Below are positions 35,217 through 43,702 of a DNA stretch of 50,026 nucleotides, in pieces. The position numbers and the translations under genes are program-made. Every line of letters starts with the position of its first letter. Position 1 is the first letter of the stretch. The stretch lies in contig CACZHC010000019.1 in NCBI GenBank assembly GCA_902780865.1, positions 1 to 50,026 of the forward strand, given 5' to 3'. The stretch comes from an uncultured bacterium (GTDB lineage Bacteria; Verrucomicrobiota; Kiritimatiellia; RFP12; UBA1067). A model generated the notes under the pieces. The model saw only the letters and a program-made list of their open reading frames with translations. It was not told the origin of the DNA and made no database searches.

Positions 35217-36239
35217 ATGGGCATACGCATACTTGGAACGGGCAGCTACTTGCCGCCGAAGGTCGTCACGAACGACGATATCGCCGCGGCGCTCGATACG
35301 TCCGACGAGTGGATTTACTCGCATACGGGAATTCACGCAAGGCATGTCGCCGAGGAAGGCGAGACGACTTCGACGATGGCAGCCAAGGCCGCCAAGTCAG
35401 CGCTTGAGATGGCCAAGGTCGCGCCCGAGGAAATCGGCCTTATCGTCCTCGCGACTTCGACGCCCGACTACGCCACCTTTCCCTCGACTGCCTGCATCGT
35501 ACAGGATATGCTTGGCTGCGTCAACGCCGGCGCGTTCGATCTCCAGGCCGCGTGCGCAGGGTTCATCTACGCGCTCGAGCAGGCGCGTGGGTTCGTGAAC
35601 TTCTATCCCGACAAGAAGGCGCTCGTCATTGGCTCGGAGTGCCTGACGCGCATCCTAGACTGGTCTGACCGCTCGTCCTGCATCCTTTTCGGCGATGGCG
35701 CTGGAGCTGTTGTCCTCGGGAACGACGAGGCTCCTGGCGTCGCGTCGACAAAGACGGTTGCGCACACGATTCTCGGCGCGGACGGAAAGGGGCAGGATTT
35801 CATCAAGCGCACAGGCGGTACGCGCGAGGCGCTGCCGCTTGACGAGAAGACCGGCATGCCGATGAAGCCGGAGCCGATGCTTTCGCAGCTGACGCTTCAG
35901 GGCCATGATGTCTTCGCGTTTGCAGTCCGCAAGCTCTCGAAGGTCGTCGGCGATCTCTGCGAGCGGCTTGGCACCACTCCCGGCGACCTCGATCGCGTTT
36001 TCGCGCATCAGGCGAACGGGCGCATCATCGAGGCGACGGCCAGGCGCATGAAGCTGCCGCTCGACAAGTTCTGGCTCAATCTCGAGACTACGGCGAATAC
36101 GTCCGCCGCATCGGTGCCGATCTCGCTCGACCAGGCCGTACGCGCCGGCGAGCTCAAGGACGGAATGAAGATCGTGATGGTGGGCTTTGGCGCAGGACTC
36201 ACCTTTGCTGGCACATACTGCGTGTGGCCTGAGCTGTAA
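35217..36239 (+). CDS. fabH: 3-oxoacyl-ACP synthase III (FabH)
   Basis: This 340-residue enzyme starts fatty acid synthesis by condensing acetyl-CoA with malonyl-ACP in the cytoplasm. The triad is complete: Cys113 in QAACAGF, His264 in AHQAN and Asn294 in TANTSAAS, with the FGDGAGA glycine block between. Length and opening (ILGTGSYLPPKVVTNDDI) are typical. It is the first gene of a run with fabF (20-base gap), fabZ and hisD. The companions often found beside fabH (plsX, fabD, fabG, acpP) are not in the window. Confidence 0.96.
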   Translation: MGIRILGTGSYLPPKVVTNDDIAAALDTSDEWIYSHTGIHARHVAEEGETTSTMAAKAAKSALEMAKVAPEEIGLIVLATSTPDYATFPSTACIVQDMLGCVNAGAFDLQAACAGFIYALEQARGFVNFYPDKKALVIGSECLTRILDWSDRSSCILFGDGAGAVVLGNDEAPGVASTKTVAHTILGADGKGQDFIKRTGGTREALPLDEKTGMPMKPEPMLSQLTLQGHDVFAFAVRKLSKVVGDLCERLGTTPGDLDRVFAHQANGRIIEATARRMKLPLDKFWLNLETTANTSAASVPISLDQAVRAGELKDGMKIVMVGFGAGLTFAGTYCVWPEL

Positions 36240-36259
36240 GATTTAAAAGGGGATACGAC

Positions 36260-37543
36260 ATGAAGAAAGTGATGATTACTGGCATCGGCATGCTGACCGC
36301 CGTCGGGAACGGCCGAGAAGCGTCGTGGGCGAACATCAAGGCTGGAAAGCCCGGCATCGGCAAGATAACCAAGTTCGACGCTTCGCGCTGCACCTGCCAG
36401 GTCGCGGCCGAAGTCAAGGGTTTCGATGAGTGGGCGATTGGAGGCGGCCTTCTCGACAAGCGCGAGGCACGTCACATGGCGCTTTTCTCGCAGTATGCCG
36501 TCGCGACGGCAAAGGAGGCCTGGCACGATGCGGGATTCACCGCCGAACAGAAACCAGATATGGACAGGGTGGCCACGATCCTCGGCGTCGGCATCGGCGG
36601 GCTTGAAGTCACTGAAGAGTCGTTCAGGACTCTTTTCGACAAGGGGCCAGACCGCCTCTCTCCGCTCGCGATTCCCGAACTCATCGCGAACGAAGGCGCC
36701 GGAAACATCGCCATCGCGCTCGGCGCGAAGGGGCCGTGCCAGGTCGTCACGACGGCATGCGCATCCTCTACCGACGCGCTTGGCTTCGCGATGGACTTGA
36801 TCCGCGCGGGCCGCGCCGATGTCGTCATTGCCGGCGGCAGCGAGGCCGTCATCATCGAATTCACGGTCGGCGGCTTCATGAAGGAGAAGGCGCTCTCCAC
36901 CCACTTCAACGACACGCCCGAGAAGGCGTGCCGTCCGTTCAACCAGGACCGCGACGGCTTCGTCATGGGCGAAGGCGCGGCGATTCTGATACTCGAGTCC
37001 GAGGAGCACGCAAAGGCGCGCGGCGCGAAGGTCTACGCCGAGCTTGCCGGTTATGGCGCCACGTGCGACGCCTACCACATCACGGCTCCCGATCCTTCCG
37101 CCGACGGCGCCGTGAAGGCGATAGAGGTTGCGCTAAAGGACGCCGGCGTGACGGACAAGTCGACAGTCGGCTACATCAACGCCCACGGCACTTCGACGCA
37201 TCTCAACGACCAGATGGAGACGAATGCGTTCAAGCGCGTCTTCGGCGTCGAGGAGGCGAAGAAGATCAACATCTCGTCGACAAAGCCGTGCCACGGCCAC
37301 TGCCTTGGCGCGACTGGCGCCATAGAGGCGGCCGTCACCGCGCTCGCGATCAAGGAAGGTTTTGTCCCGCCGACGATCAACTACGAAAAGCCGGATCTCG
37401 AAGTTGATGCCTCGAAGGGCGAGACGCCTCTCGACCTCAACTACACGCCGAACGTCGGCGTGAAGCGTGACATAGAAGTTGCGCTCTCCACCTCGCTTGG
37501 CTTTGGCGGGCACAATGGTGTGTTGGTCTTGAGGAAGGCATAA
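36260..37543 (+). CDS. fabF: 3-oxoacyl-ACP synthase II (FabF)
   Basis: This 427-residue elongating ketosynthase carries Cys167 in TACASSTDA, His309 in NAHGTSTHLND and His347 in HGHCLGATG, the Cys-His-His set of KAS I/II, with Lys342 before the second histidine block. The last block usually reads K-S-x-x-G-H; here it is KPCHGH, a small variation. AAGGGG precedes the start (MKKVMITGIGML). Only three bases separate its stop from fabZ. Confidence 0.96.
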   Translation: MKKVMITGIGMLTAVGNGREASWANIKAGKPGIGKITKFDASRCTCQVAAEVKGFDEWAIGGGLLDKREARHMALFSQYAVATAKEAWHDAGFTAEQKPDMDRVATILGVGIGGLEVTEESFRTLFDKGPDRLSPLAIPELIANEGAGNIAIALGAKGPCQVVTTACASSTDALGFAMDLIRAGRADVVIAGGSEAVIIEFTVGGFMKEKALSTHFNDTPEKACRPFNQDRDGFVMGEGAAILILESEEHAKARGAKVYAELAGYGATCDAYHITAPDPSADGAVKAIEVALKDAGVTDKSTVGYINAHGTSTHLNDQMETNAFKRVFGVEEAKKINISSTKPCHGHCLGATGAIEAAVTALAIKEGFVPPTINYEKPDLEVDASKGETPLDLNYTPNVGVKRDIEVALSTSLGFGGHNGVLVLRKA

Positions 37544-37546
37544 ACG

Positions 37547-38005
37547 ATGGAATATCCAAAGTTCAAACAGGAATTCAACCGACCCGGCATTGAGCTGCTG
37601 CCGCATCGCTCACCGTTCCTCTTCGTCGACACGCTTGTGTCCGCCGACGAGACCGGGGCGCTTGGCGAATACACTTTCACTGCCGAGAAGAACGACTTCT
37701 TCAAGGGACATTTCCCCGACTATCCCGTAGTTCCCGGTGTCGTGCTCGTCGAGGCGATGAGCCAGGTCGCGGGAGCTTCGGTCGTTGCGCGCGGCGTCCT
37801 TGGCAATCAGGCCGCGTTCGCCTTCGCCGCGATAGAGGATGCCCGATTCAAGAGACCTGTCCGTCCGGGCGACAAGCTTGTCACCGTCGTCAAGATCGTG
37901 CGTGAGCGCGTTCCGCTCGGCGTCTACGAGGTGACGGGCTATGTCGGCGACGAACTCGCCGCGAGCGCCAAGGTCAAGTGCATGCTGATGAACGGACGCA
38001 AATGA
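37547..38005 (+). CDS. fabZ: 3-hydroxyacyl-ACP dehydratase (FabZ)
   Basis: This 152-residue hotdog-fold enzyme removes water from 3-hydroxyacyl-ACP. LPHRSPFLFVD opens the fold. The catalytic pair is His55 in FKGHFPDYPVVPG and Glu69 in VLVEAMSQVAG, 14 residues apart as in characterised FabZ. The length is typical. Its stop overlaps the hisD start (ATGA), so the two are translationally coupled. Confidence 0.95.
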   Translation: MEYPKFKQEFNRPGIELLPHRSPFLFVDTLVSADETGALGEYTFTAEKNDFFKGHFPDYPVVPGVVLVEAMSQVAGASVVARGVLGNQAAFAFAAIEDARFKRPVRPGDKLVTVVKIVRERVPLGVYEVTGYVGDELAASAKVKCMLMNGRK

Positions 38006-39285
38006 TTAGAATCGTCAAGACTGGCGATCGCCGCATCGAAAAGTTCAACGCGCGTCCGGCGTTCCCCGAAGAGGCCGAGAAGGCCGCAGCTGCGGCGCTC
38101 GCCGAAATCAATGCGCGCGGCGACGCGGCTGTTCTCGAGCTCGTCGCGAAATTCGAGGGCTTCAAGGCGAAGAACGCAAAGGCGCTGAAGGTCGATCTCT
38201 CGAAAGTCTCCGAGAAGGGCATCGACTCGAAGATCGTACGCGCCGTGAAGGACGCACATCGCCGCGTGCTCAAGTTCTCCAAGGCGTCTTTGCGCGGCCC
38301 CTGGTCGATGAAGTCGCCTCGCGGCGGTACTTTAGGCGAGTTCTACTCTCCGATGGACCGCGTCGGCGTCTATATCCCGGGCGGCACCGCTCCGCTCGCT
38401 TCGACTTCCGTGATGACGGTGACGCTCGCCAAAGCCGCGGGAGTCAGGGAAATCGTCGCATGCACTCCTGCGGGCAAGACCGGCGAGGTGAACCCAGTCC
38501 TCCTTTACGCGCTCAAGCTCGCGGGCGCGACGGAGGTCTACCGCGTCGGCGGCATACAGGCCATCGGCATGATGGCGTTCGGTACGAAAACCTGCAAGAA
38601 GGTGCAGAAGATCGCCGGCCCCGGCAACGCTTTCGTGACGGCCGCGAAGCGCCAAGTGTATGGATATGTAGCAATAGACCAGGTCGCGGGTCCGAGCGAA
38701 ATCGCCGTCCTCACAGATGGTTCCGTAGATGTCCGCTGGATCGCGGCAGACCTTCTTTCGCAGGCCGAGCACGGCAGCGGCTGGGAAAAGTCGCTTTGTG
38801 TCTGTACTTCAACGAAGTTCGCGGAGAAGATTCGAGCCGAGGTTCTTCGCCAGACCGAGTCGCTTTCGAGAAAGGCGCTCGTCAAGCGCGTAATTGACAG
38901 AGACGGAATCCTCATCGTCGTCGCGAAGAGCGTCGCCGAGGGGCTTGAAGTTGTCAACCGTTTCGCGCCCGAGCACTTCGAGATTATGACGAAGGACGCC
39001 ACAAAGGTGATGAAGGGCGTGAGGAGCGCTGGCGCGGTGTTCGCAGGACCGTGGACCCCCGAGTCTGCGGGAGATTTTGTCGCAGGGCCGAGCCACGTGC
39101 TTCCGACCGGTGGCGCCGCGAACATGTTCAACGGTCTTACGCCCGACGACTTCCGCCGTCGTCACAGCTTCGTCGCGTTTACGAAGGGCGATCTCGCCGA
39201 GACGAAGGCGACAATCGAATCGTTTGCCGCCGTCGAGGGGCTTGACGCGCATGGTCGCGCCGCGACGATACGATTCAACGCTTGA
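38002..39285 (+). CDS. hisD: Histidinol dehydrogenase (HisD)
   Basis: This 427-residue zinc enzyme catalyses the last two oxidations of histidine synthesis. The start at 38002 (MIRIVKTGDRRIEKF) overlaps the fabZ stop; the in-frame ATG at 37978 would lie inside fabZ. Key blocks are present: PGGTAPLAST, GPGNAF, GPSEIAV, LLSQAEHG (zinc-binding Gln and His), FAPEHFEI (catalytic Glu-His), GDFVAGPSHVLPTGG and GLDAHGRAA (final His ligand). No other his gene is nearby, so its place behind fabZ is unusual. Confidence 0.96.
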   Translation: MIRIVKTGDRRIEKFNARPAFPEEAEKAAAAALAEINARGDAAVLELVAKFEGFKAKNAKALKVDLSKVSEKGIDSKIVRAVKDAHRRVLKFSKASLRGPWSMKSPRGGTLGEFYSPMDRVGVYIPGGTAPLASTSVMTVTLAKAAGVREIVACTPAGKTGEVNPVLLYALKLAGATEVYRVGGIQAIGMMAFGTKTCKKVQKIAGPGNAFVTAAKRQVYGYVAIDQVAGPSEIAVLTDGSVDVRWIAADLLSQAEHGSGWEKSLCVCTSTKFAEKIRAEVLRQTESLSRKALVKRVIDRDGILIVVAKSVAEGLEVVNRFAPEHFEIMTKDATKVMKGVRSAGAVFAGPWTPESAGDFVAGPSHVLPTGGAANMFNGLTPDDFRRRHSFVAFTKGDLAETKATIESFAAVEGLDAHGRAATIRFNA

Positions 39286-39338
39286 TTCGTCCTTTGGGCC
39301 GCCTCGGTTCCGTGCCGTGGAAATTCATGAGGGTGATG

Positions 39339-41018
39339 ATGGAAAGTCATGCCATTGACATGCGCAACAGTGTTTTTGGCCACGCGTTTGCGCTGGCCGT
39401 GTTGTCCGTCGCGTGTGTGGGGACGCTCAGGGCAGATACTCCCACGCCCGCGGCGGAAGTAGCCGAGTTTCGTCTCGCTCCCTATCTCGCCTGGCGATAC
39501 GGCGCCTGGGTGGCGAAGGGACCGCGCATCGTCTCGGACTCGGGCGAGCCGCTTGCGGCAGCCCGCGTCGTTGAGCTTGACCGTCATGGACGGAACTCCG
39601 TTGAGCTGCCGTTGGACGAGGACGGGCGCATTGTCCTGAATTGCTATGTGAATGACGGCAAGAGAATCAAGGTGTCTTGCGAGGGATACTATTCGCGGCA
39701 GGTCACCTTGTCGTCCGACTGCGGGGAAACCGAGATCGTCCTGCGGCGGAAGCGCCGTCCGCATCCGATGCTGAACCACGAGGTCGACGTCACGCTGCCG
39801 ATGTCGGCGACGAACGACGTGATCCAGGTTGACCTTGTCGAAGGTGATTTGCTCGCGCCGTATGGATACGGCATCCATGCCGACGCGGAGTTCAGGTTCG
39901 ACCGCCCCATCGACACGCACGTTGCTCTTTCGTCTCATTGCTTTGTGCCTCCGCGGGACGATTCGGGGCAGATGTTCCTGTTGAACGAAGGCGACGGGGT
40001 GGGGCCGATCGATAGGGCCTTTGACGACGATTTTGGAATGCCGTACGAAGCGGATGACGCAATCTGCACGAATCGCATGCTGCGCTGCGACATGTTCGGA
40101 CGAGGCTTCGCCTTCTGCTTCCGCGTGCGCGGACGCTATGGCTGCACGAAAGGCGCTCCAATCGTCTGCAAGTCGCAGAGGCACGTGTACGTCACGCGGC
40201 AGCTTGCCGACCGAAAGGGCTGGAAGAGCACGAGCGAGCCTGAAGACTGCCTTCAGATAAGGCTGGCATGGTGCATCAATGCCGAGCCTGGAGACCGCGG
40301 GCTTGAACCGGACGAGTGGCGTCCGAGCCTTTCGCCTCCGCCGGAGCGGTTTGTCCCTTCTGACACGAACCTGCTGGCGTTCGGCGTCTCGCCCGACGGC
40401 CGCTCGGCGCTCTGCTTCGGCTGCGTCTCGCCGTTCGTCCGCGTGCCCGACGTCTTCCCGCGCGCCGTCTACACCGCAGAACCTGCGAAAGACCTTCCTG
40501 CACTCGAAACGCTCTACATCGACCAGCCGTCAGCGGAAATCGGCGCGGGCGCGTTCGCGGAACACGCAGCTCTGCGCTCGGTCGTCCTTTTCGGCGGCTC
40601 TTTCGCCCGCATTCAGGAGAAGGCGTTCGCGAACTGCCCCCGGCTGAACGCATTCGTCATCCTGCGGCGGTACGACCGGCTTGTCGTCGCCGAGGACGCC
40701 TTCGCCGGCTGTGCGGACGACTTTGCAGCCATCTTCGTCGGAGAGCCCCTGTTCGCGGACGCGGATTCGAGTCCGGAGAGCCGTGGCAAATGGACCACCA
40801 TCCCCTGCGCGAACGTCTTCCCGCGACAGATTTCCGTTCCGCTGGATTTCATGATGGTGGAGAAATCGTTCGGTCCCTCGGTTGACCTGGACTCAGGAAG
40901 GGTCGAGCTGCCGCTCCTGCGCTTTGACGGTGCTCGTCTTGAGCGCGAGACGTCCGACGGAAAGGTTTTTTCCCTCGACAGCAGCGGACGGGAGACGAAG
41001 CGGAGGGTCGCAAGATGA
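39339..41018 (+). CDS. Secreted protein with BspA-type leucine-rich repeats
   Basis: I do not recognise the whole protein. From the ATG at 39339 it has about 559 residues; 39336 and 39360 are alternatives. GAGGG (39329) is suitably placed for 39336/39339. A signal peptide follows (VFGHAFALAVLSVACVGTLRA). Residues ~60-130 look like a carboxypeptidase-regulatory-type beta-sandwich. Near residues 390-460 are LRR_5/BspA-type repeats, with IGAGAFAEHAALRSVVLFG and IQEKAFANCPRL, a fold usually found in surface-binding proteins. The rest is unassigned. It is 53 bases after hisD, and its stop overlaps the next start as ATGA. Confidence 0.65.
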   Translation: MESHAIDMRNSVFGHAFALAVLSVACVGTLRADTPTPAAEVAEFRLAPYLAWRYGAWVAKGPRIVSDSGEPLAAARVVELDRHGRNSVELPLDEDGRIVLNCYVNDGKRIKVSCEGYYSRQVTLSSDCGETEIVLRRKRRPHPMLNHEVDVTLPMSATNDVIQVDLVEGDLLAPYGYGIHADAEFRFDRPIDTHVALSSHCFVPPRDDSGQMFLLNEGDGVGPIDRAFDDDFGMPYEADDAICTNRMLRCDMFGRGFAFCFRVRGRYGCTKGAPIVCKSQRHVYVTRQLADRKGWKSTSEPEDCLQIRLAWCINAEPGDRGLEPDEWRPSLSPPPERFVPSDTNLLAFGVSPDGRSALCFGCVSPFVRVPDVFPRAVYTAEPAKDLPALETLYIDQPSAEIGAGAFAEHAALRSVVLFGGSFARIQEKAFANCPRLNAFVILRRYDRLVVAEDAFAGCADDFAAIFVGEPLFADADSSPESRGKWTTIPCANVFPRQISVPLDFMMVEKSFGPSVDLDSGRVELPLLRFDGARLERETSDGKVFSLDSSGRETKRRVAR

Positions 41019-42553
41019 CGGCGTCCGTGCTTCTTGCCGCGTTCGCGCTCGTCCGTCCAGCGGAATATCCGTTTCGTTCCGCCGACTATGTGCCCCCGCC
41101 TCCGCCCGTCCGCTACTTCGTGGTGACGGCGACGGCTGCGCCGAGGCTCATAGAGGAGCCGCGCATGCCCCCTCGGCCGGATCCCGAGCGTGTGCACGAG
41201 CATGTAATTGAGGGTCGCGAGTTGCGGGCGTTCTGGCAGACGCCAGATCCTGAGCCGTGGGAGCTGCCCGACCCGCCCGCCGACTACAACGCCTGGCTAA
41301 AGCGGCATGTCGAAGAGATGGGGAAAAGCCGGGAAGGGGCGAGACTGTGCGCCGACGAGCTCGTGTCGGAATTCGTGAAGACGCGCAGCGGCGATCTCGC
41401 GTTCGAGATATTCCTGCTGCTGACGGCGGAGGGGAACAAGCGAAATCCCTACACGAAGTGGACGCCCGAGGAGGCCGACTATTTCCTTCGCTTCGCGGCG
41501 AACCACGGCAGCGTGCGGGCTCGGCAGTTCTTCGACGGCGAGGGGGAGATCAAGACAGGACGGGCCTACGAGTATGTCTTTGCCGAATACTCTCCAAACT
41601 ACCGCGTCCGCCGTCCGTATCCGTACGACCTCGCCGGTGCGCCCGGCAGCGGGATGCCAGGCGCGTTCCGCCTGTACGACGCGGACGATGCGCTCAAGGA
41701 CCTGATGTCGCGCCATTCGCTCGTCGCGATGTGGTTCGACCTCGGGATGCCGAAGCCGCCGGACCCGAACGCGGAAGAGTATGTCCGTGCGGTTGCGCGC
41801 CACCGACGGCCCGTGGATCGGAGTTGCGACCACGCTCTGCCGCCGAGCCTGCCGTTTCTCGCGTACCGTCCGAAAACGAATTCGGACGATTCCGTGCCGC
41901 TCGTCGTCTACATGCCCGGGAGCGGCGAGCAGGGCGAGGACCTGAAGCTTCAGTTCCGGCAGACGGCCTGTCTTGCGAAGGTGACGTCCAGCGTGTTCCA
42001 GGCGCGGCATCCTGCGTATTTCCTCGTGATCGCGCCGCCGGAGTACGGCAACCAAAACTGCGGGTACGGCTATCCGTTCGAAGCGGCGAACCGTGTGAAC
42101 GAGGCGTACAACGACCTCGTGCTCGCGTATGTCCGCGCGGCAAATGCGCCGCGCATCGACCCCGACCGCATCTACTTGACGGGACTCGGCTCCGGCGCGA
42201 CCATTGCGATGGCCATGGCGCTGGACCATCCCGGGCGATTCGCCGCCGTCGCGCCGGTGTGGGCCCATCCGTACTCGCCGATCGTCCATCCCGAGAATCC
42301 CGGGAACTGGCGGTTCTACAACCTACCGCGGAAGTCCGACGACGCGCGCGCCAAAGCCCGCGAGTATTGGGGCAAGCTCAAGTCCGAATTCACGGCGAAC
42401 GTCCGCGCGGGCGGCGGGGATTGCGCGTTCATCGAGGTGCCGCGTCGCGACGATGTGGACGGGGTCTGGTGGGATCGCGTGTGGACGTCCGACGAGTTGT
42501 GGGATTGGATGTTCTCAAAGCGCGCCGGTTCGCTAGGCCAGCGCGAACAGTGA
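41015..42553 (+). CDS. Alpha/beta-hydrolase-like protein with a degenerate nucleophile elbow
   Basis: This 512-residue protein begins with a short hydrophobic stretch (ASVLLAAFAL), so it may be exported. About 270 residues without a recognised family are followed from ~285 by an alpha/beta-hydrolase (poly-esterase/PHB-depolymerase-like) domain with VPLVVYMPGSGEQGED and DPDRIYLTGLGSGATIAMAMA. In active relatives the last block reads T-G-L-S-M-G-G. Here Gly392 stands where the nucleophilic serine is expected and Ser393 is next to it, so catalysis is doubtful unless the elbow is shifted. The start overlaps the preceding LRR gene (ATGA), implying the two products work together. The stop lies inside a nine-base-pair hairpin. 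Confidence 0.6.
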   Translation: MTASVLLAAFALVRPAEYPFRSADYVPPPPPVRYFVVTATAAPRLIEEPRMPPRPDPERVHEHVIEGRELRAFWQTPDPEPWELPDPPADYNAWLKRHVEEMGKSREGARLCADELVSEFVKTRSGDLAFEIFLLLTAEGNKRNPYTKWTPEEADYFLRFAANHGSVRARQFFDGEGEIKTGRAYEYVFAEYSPNYRVRRPYPYDLAGAPGSGMPGAFRLYDADDALKDLMSRHSLVAMWFDLGMPKPPDPNAEEYVRAVARHRRPVDRSCDHALPPSLPFLAYRPKTNSDDSVPLVVYMPGSGEQGEDLKLQFRQTACLAKVTSSVFQARHPAYFLVIAPPEYGNQNCGYGYPFEAANRVNEAYNDLVLAYVRAANAPRIDPDRIYLTGLGSGATIAMAMALDHPGRFAAVAPVWAHPYSPIVHPENPGNWRFYNLPRKSDDARAKAREYWGKLKSEFTANVRAGGGDCAFIEVPRRDDVDGVWWDRVWTSDELWDWMFSKRAGSLGQREQ

Positions 42554-42569
42554 CTTGGTGTCGCGCTGG
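42538..42569 (+). terminator. Perfect stem-loop spanning the stop codon of the esterase-like gene
   Basis: CCAGCGCGA (42538-42546) pairs exactly with TCGCGCTGG (42561-42569); the stop codon TGA (42551-42553) is in the loop. No T-run follows, so termination would be inefficient. It could instead be an RNA-protecting structure. Confidence 0.45.
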
Positions 42570-42581
42570 CGCACGGCATAA

Positions 42582-42592
42582 TTTGGTATAAT
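42582..42592 (+). promoter_or_regulatory. Extended -10 promoter of the lpxL-like operon, probably leaderless
   Basis: TTTGGTATAAT (TATAAT at 42587-42592) ends seven bases before the ATG at 42600, so the message should begin at the start codon. No Shine-Dalgarno sequence is present between. Confidence 0.65.
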
Positions 42593-42599
42593 ACATATA

Positions 42600-43418
42600 A
42601 TGAATTTTGTCCATAGGCATGCATACGACGTCGGGGCCGGTCTTGCGGCCTGCGTATGGCCGTTCATGCCAAAGCGCCGCAGAATTGCCGTAGAGAATGT
42701 CCTGAAGTGCGGTATCACGTCTGACGAGAAGGAGGCGCGGCGGATTGCGAAGAAGTCGTTCTGCCATCTCGCGGGGCACGTTGCAGAGGCGCTTTTCGTT
42801 CCAGGCGTGGTGACTAAGGAGAACTGGCGCGAGCACCTTGACTTTTCCGCGGCCGATCCTGAGACCGTAAAGCTTCTTCTCGACACTCCTGACACGCCGA
42901 TCATACTCGTAAGCTCCCACCATGGCGTATGGGAAGCGGCGACAAACGTCCTTTCTTTCGCACGTCCGATGATCGCGATTGCGCGCGTCATGAACAACAA
43001 GCTCGCCGCGAAGTGGATGGCGAAGTACCATTTCCGCGGGCCTGTCACCGTAATCGACAAGAAGAAGGGATTTAAGCCGGAGATCATGCGCCAGTGGAAG
43101 GACACGAGGGCGGCGATGACGATCCTAATGGACCAGCACACATCGGGCGGTGCAATGCTCAAGTTCTTTGGGAGACCCGCAAAGACTTTCACTTCTGCGA
43201 CGCGGCTTGCGATGAGGACTGGATATCCGATAGTCGTCGGCTCTTTTGTCCGCATCGCGCCGTTCAAGTACCGGCTCGTCGGCGACAAGCCGCTCGTGTT
43301 CTCGAAGTCGAGCGACATGAACGCGTCGACGCAGCTTCTCAACGACCGTCTCGAAAGCGCCATAAGGCAGTACCCCGAGCAGTATCTATGGGCGCACCGC
43401 CGCTGGAGGAACGACTGA
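42600..43418 (+). CDS. LpxL/HtrB-like lipid A acyltransferase
   Basis: This 272-residue protein belongs to the lysophospholipid acyltransferase family of lipid A late acyltransferases. HHGVWE (from His107) is the catalytic H-x4-D/E motif. MDQHTSGGAMLKFFGRPAKT and the C-terminal QYLWAHRRW are diagnostic blocks for LpxL. It is shorter than the ~300-residue E. coli enzymes and lacks an obvious N-terminal transmembrane helix, although VGAGLAACVWPF is moderately hydrophobic. The stop overlaps the next start by one base (TGATG), and the operon continues to 44637. It implies a lipid A-type outer membrane. Confidence 0.88.
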   Translation: MNFVHRHAYDVGAGLAACVWPFMPKRRRIAVENVLKCGITSDEKEARRIAKKSFCHLAGHVAEALFVPGVVTKENWREHLDFSAADPETVKLLLDTPDTPIILVSSHHGVWEAATNVLSFARPMIAIARVMNNKLAAKWMAKYHFRGPVTVIDKKKGFKPEIMRQWKDTRAAMTILMDQHTSGGAMLKFFGRPAKTFTSATRLAMRTGYPIVVGSFVRIAPFKYRLVGDKPLVFSKSSDMNASTQLLNDRLESAIRQYPEQYLWAHRRWRND

Positions 43419-43702
43419 TGGCGGTTGAACGGACGCCGGAGGAATACCGCGCCTTTTTCGCAGAGGTGTTCGCCGCGCTCGATGCAACGCCGCGCTCGAT
43501 GAAGGTCAAGGTTTTTGCCGAAGGGCTCACGATTGATCTCGTCGAAGGAAATCCCGTGTTTAAGACGGCAGGTGGCTCCGCAAAGGCCGACTTCCGGCTT
43601 CGCTGGCTTGCGGAACATCCAGTGCCCATTACGCTTGGGAAAAAGTCGGTGTTCACTTTTGTTCCGACGACAGGCAATCGCGTGAAAGTGAGGGTAAAAT
43701 GA
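43418..43702 (+). CDS. Small conserved-looking protein of unknown function (94 aa)
   Basis: The start is the ATG at 43418, which overlaps the previous stop (TGATG) and has GGAGG about seven bases upstream at 43405. Longer in-frame starts would run back inside the acyltransferase gene. The stop overlaps the next start (ATGA). The product is soluble, with no signal peptide: MAVERTPEEYRAFFAEVF, then a beta-rich half with GLTIDLVEGNPVF and FTFVPTTGNRVKVRVK. I recognise no family. Overlaps on both sides argue that it is real and made in step with its neighbours. Confidence 0.7.
   Translation: MAVERTPEEYRAFFAEVFAALDATPRSMKVKVFAEGLTIDLVEGNPVFKTAGGSAKADFRLRWLAEHPVPITLGKKSVFTFVPTTGNRVKVRVK

Noticed and set aside
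35217..39285. Aryl polyene or other specialised lipid cluster
   Set aside because: fabH, fabF and fabZ alone, without acyl carrier proteins, ketoreductase, ammonia-lyase or membrane exporter, are better read as primary fatty acid synthesis genes.
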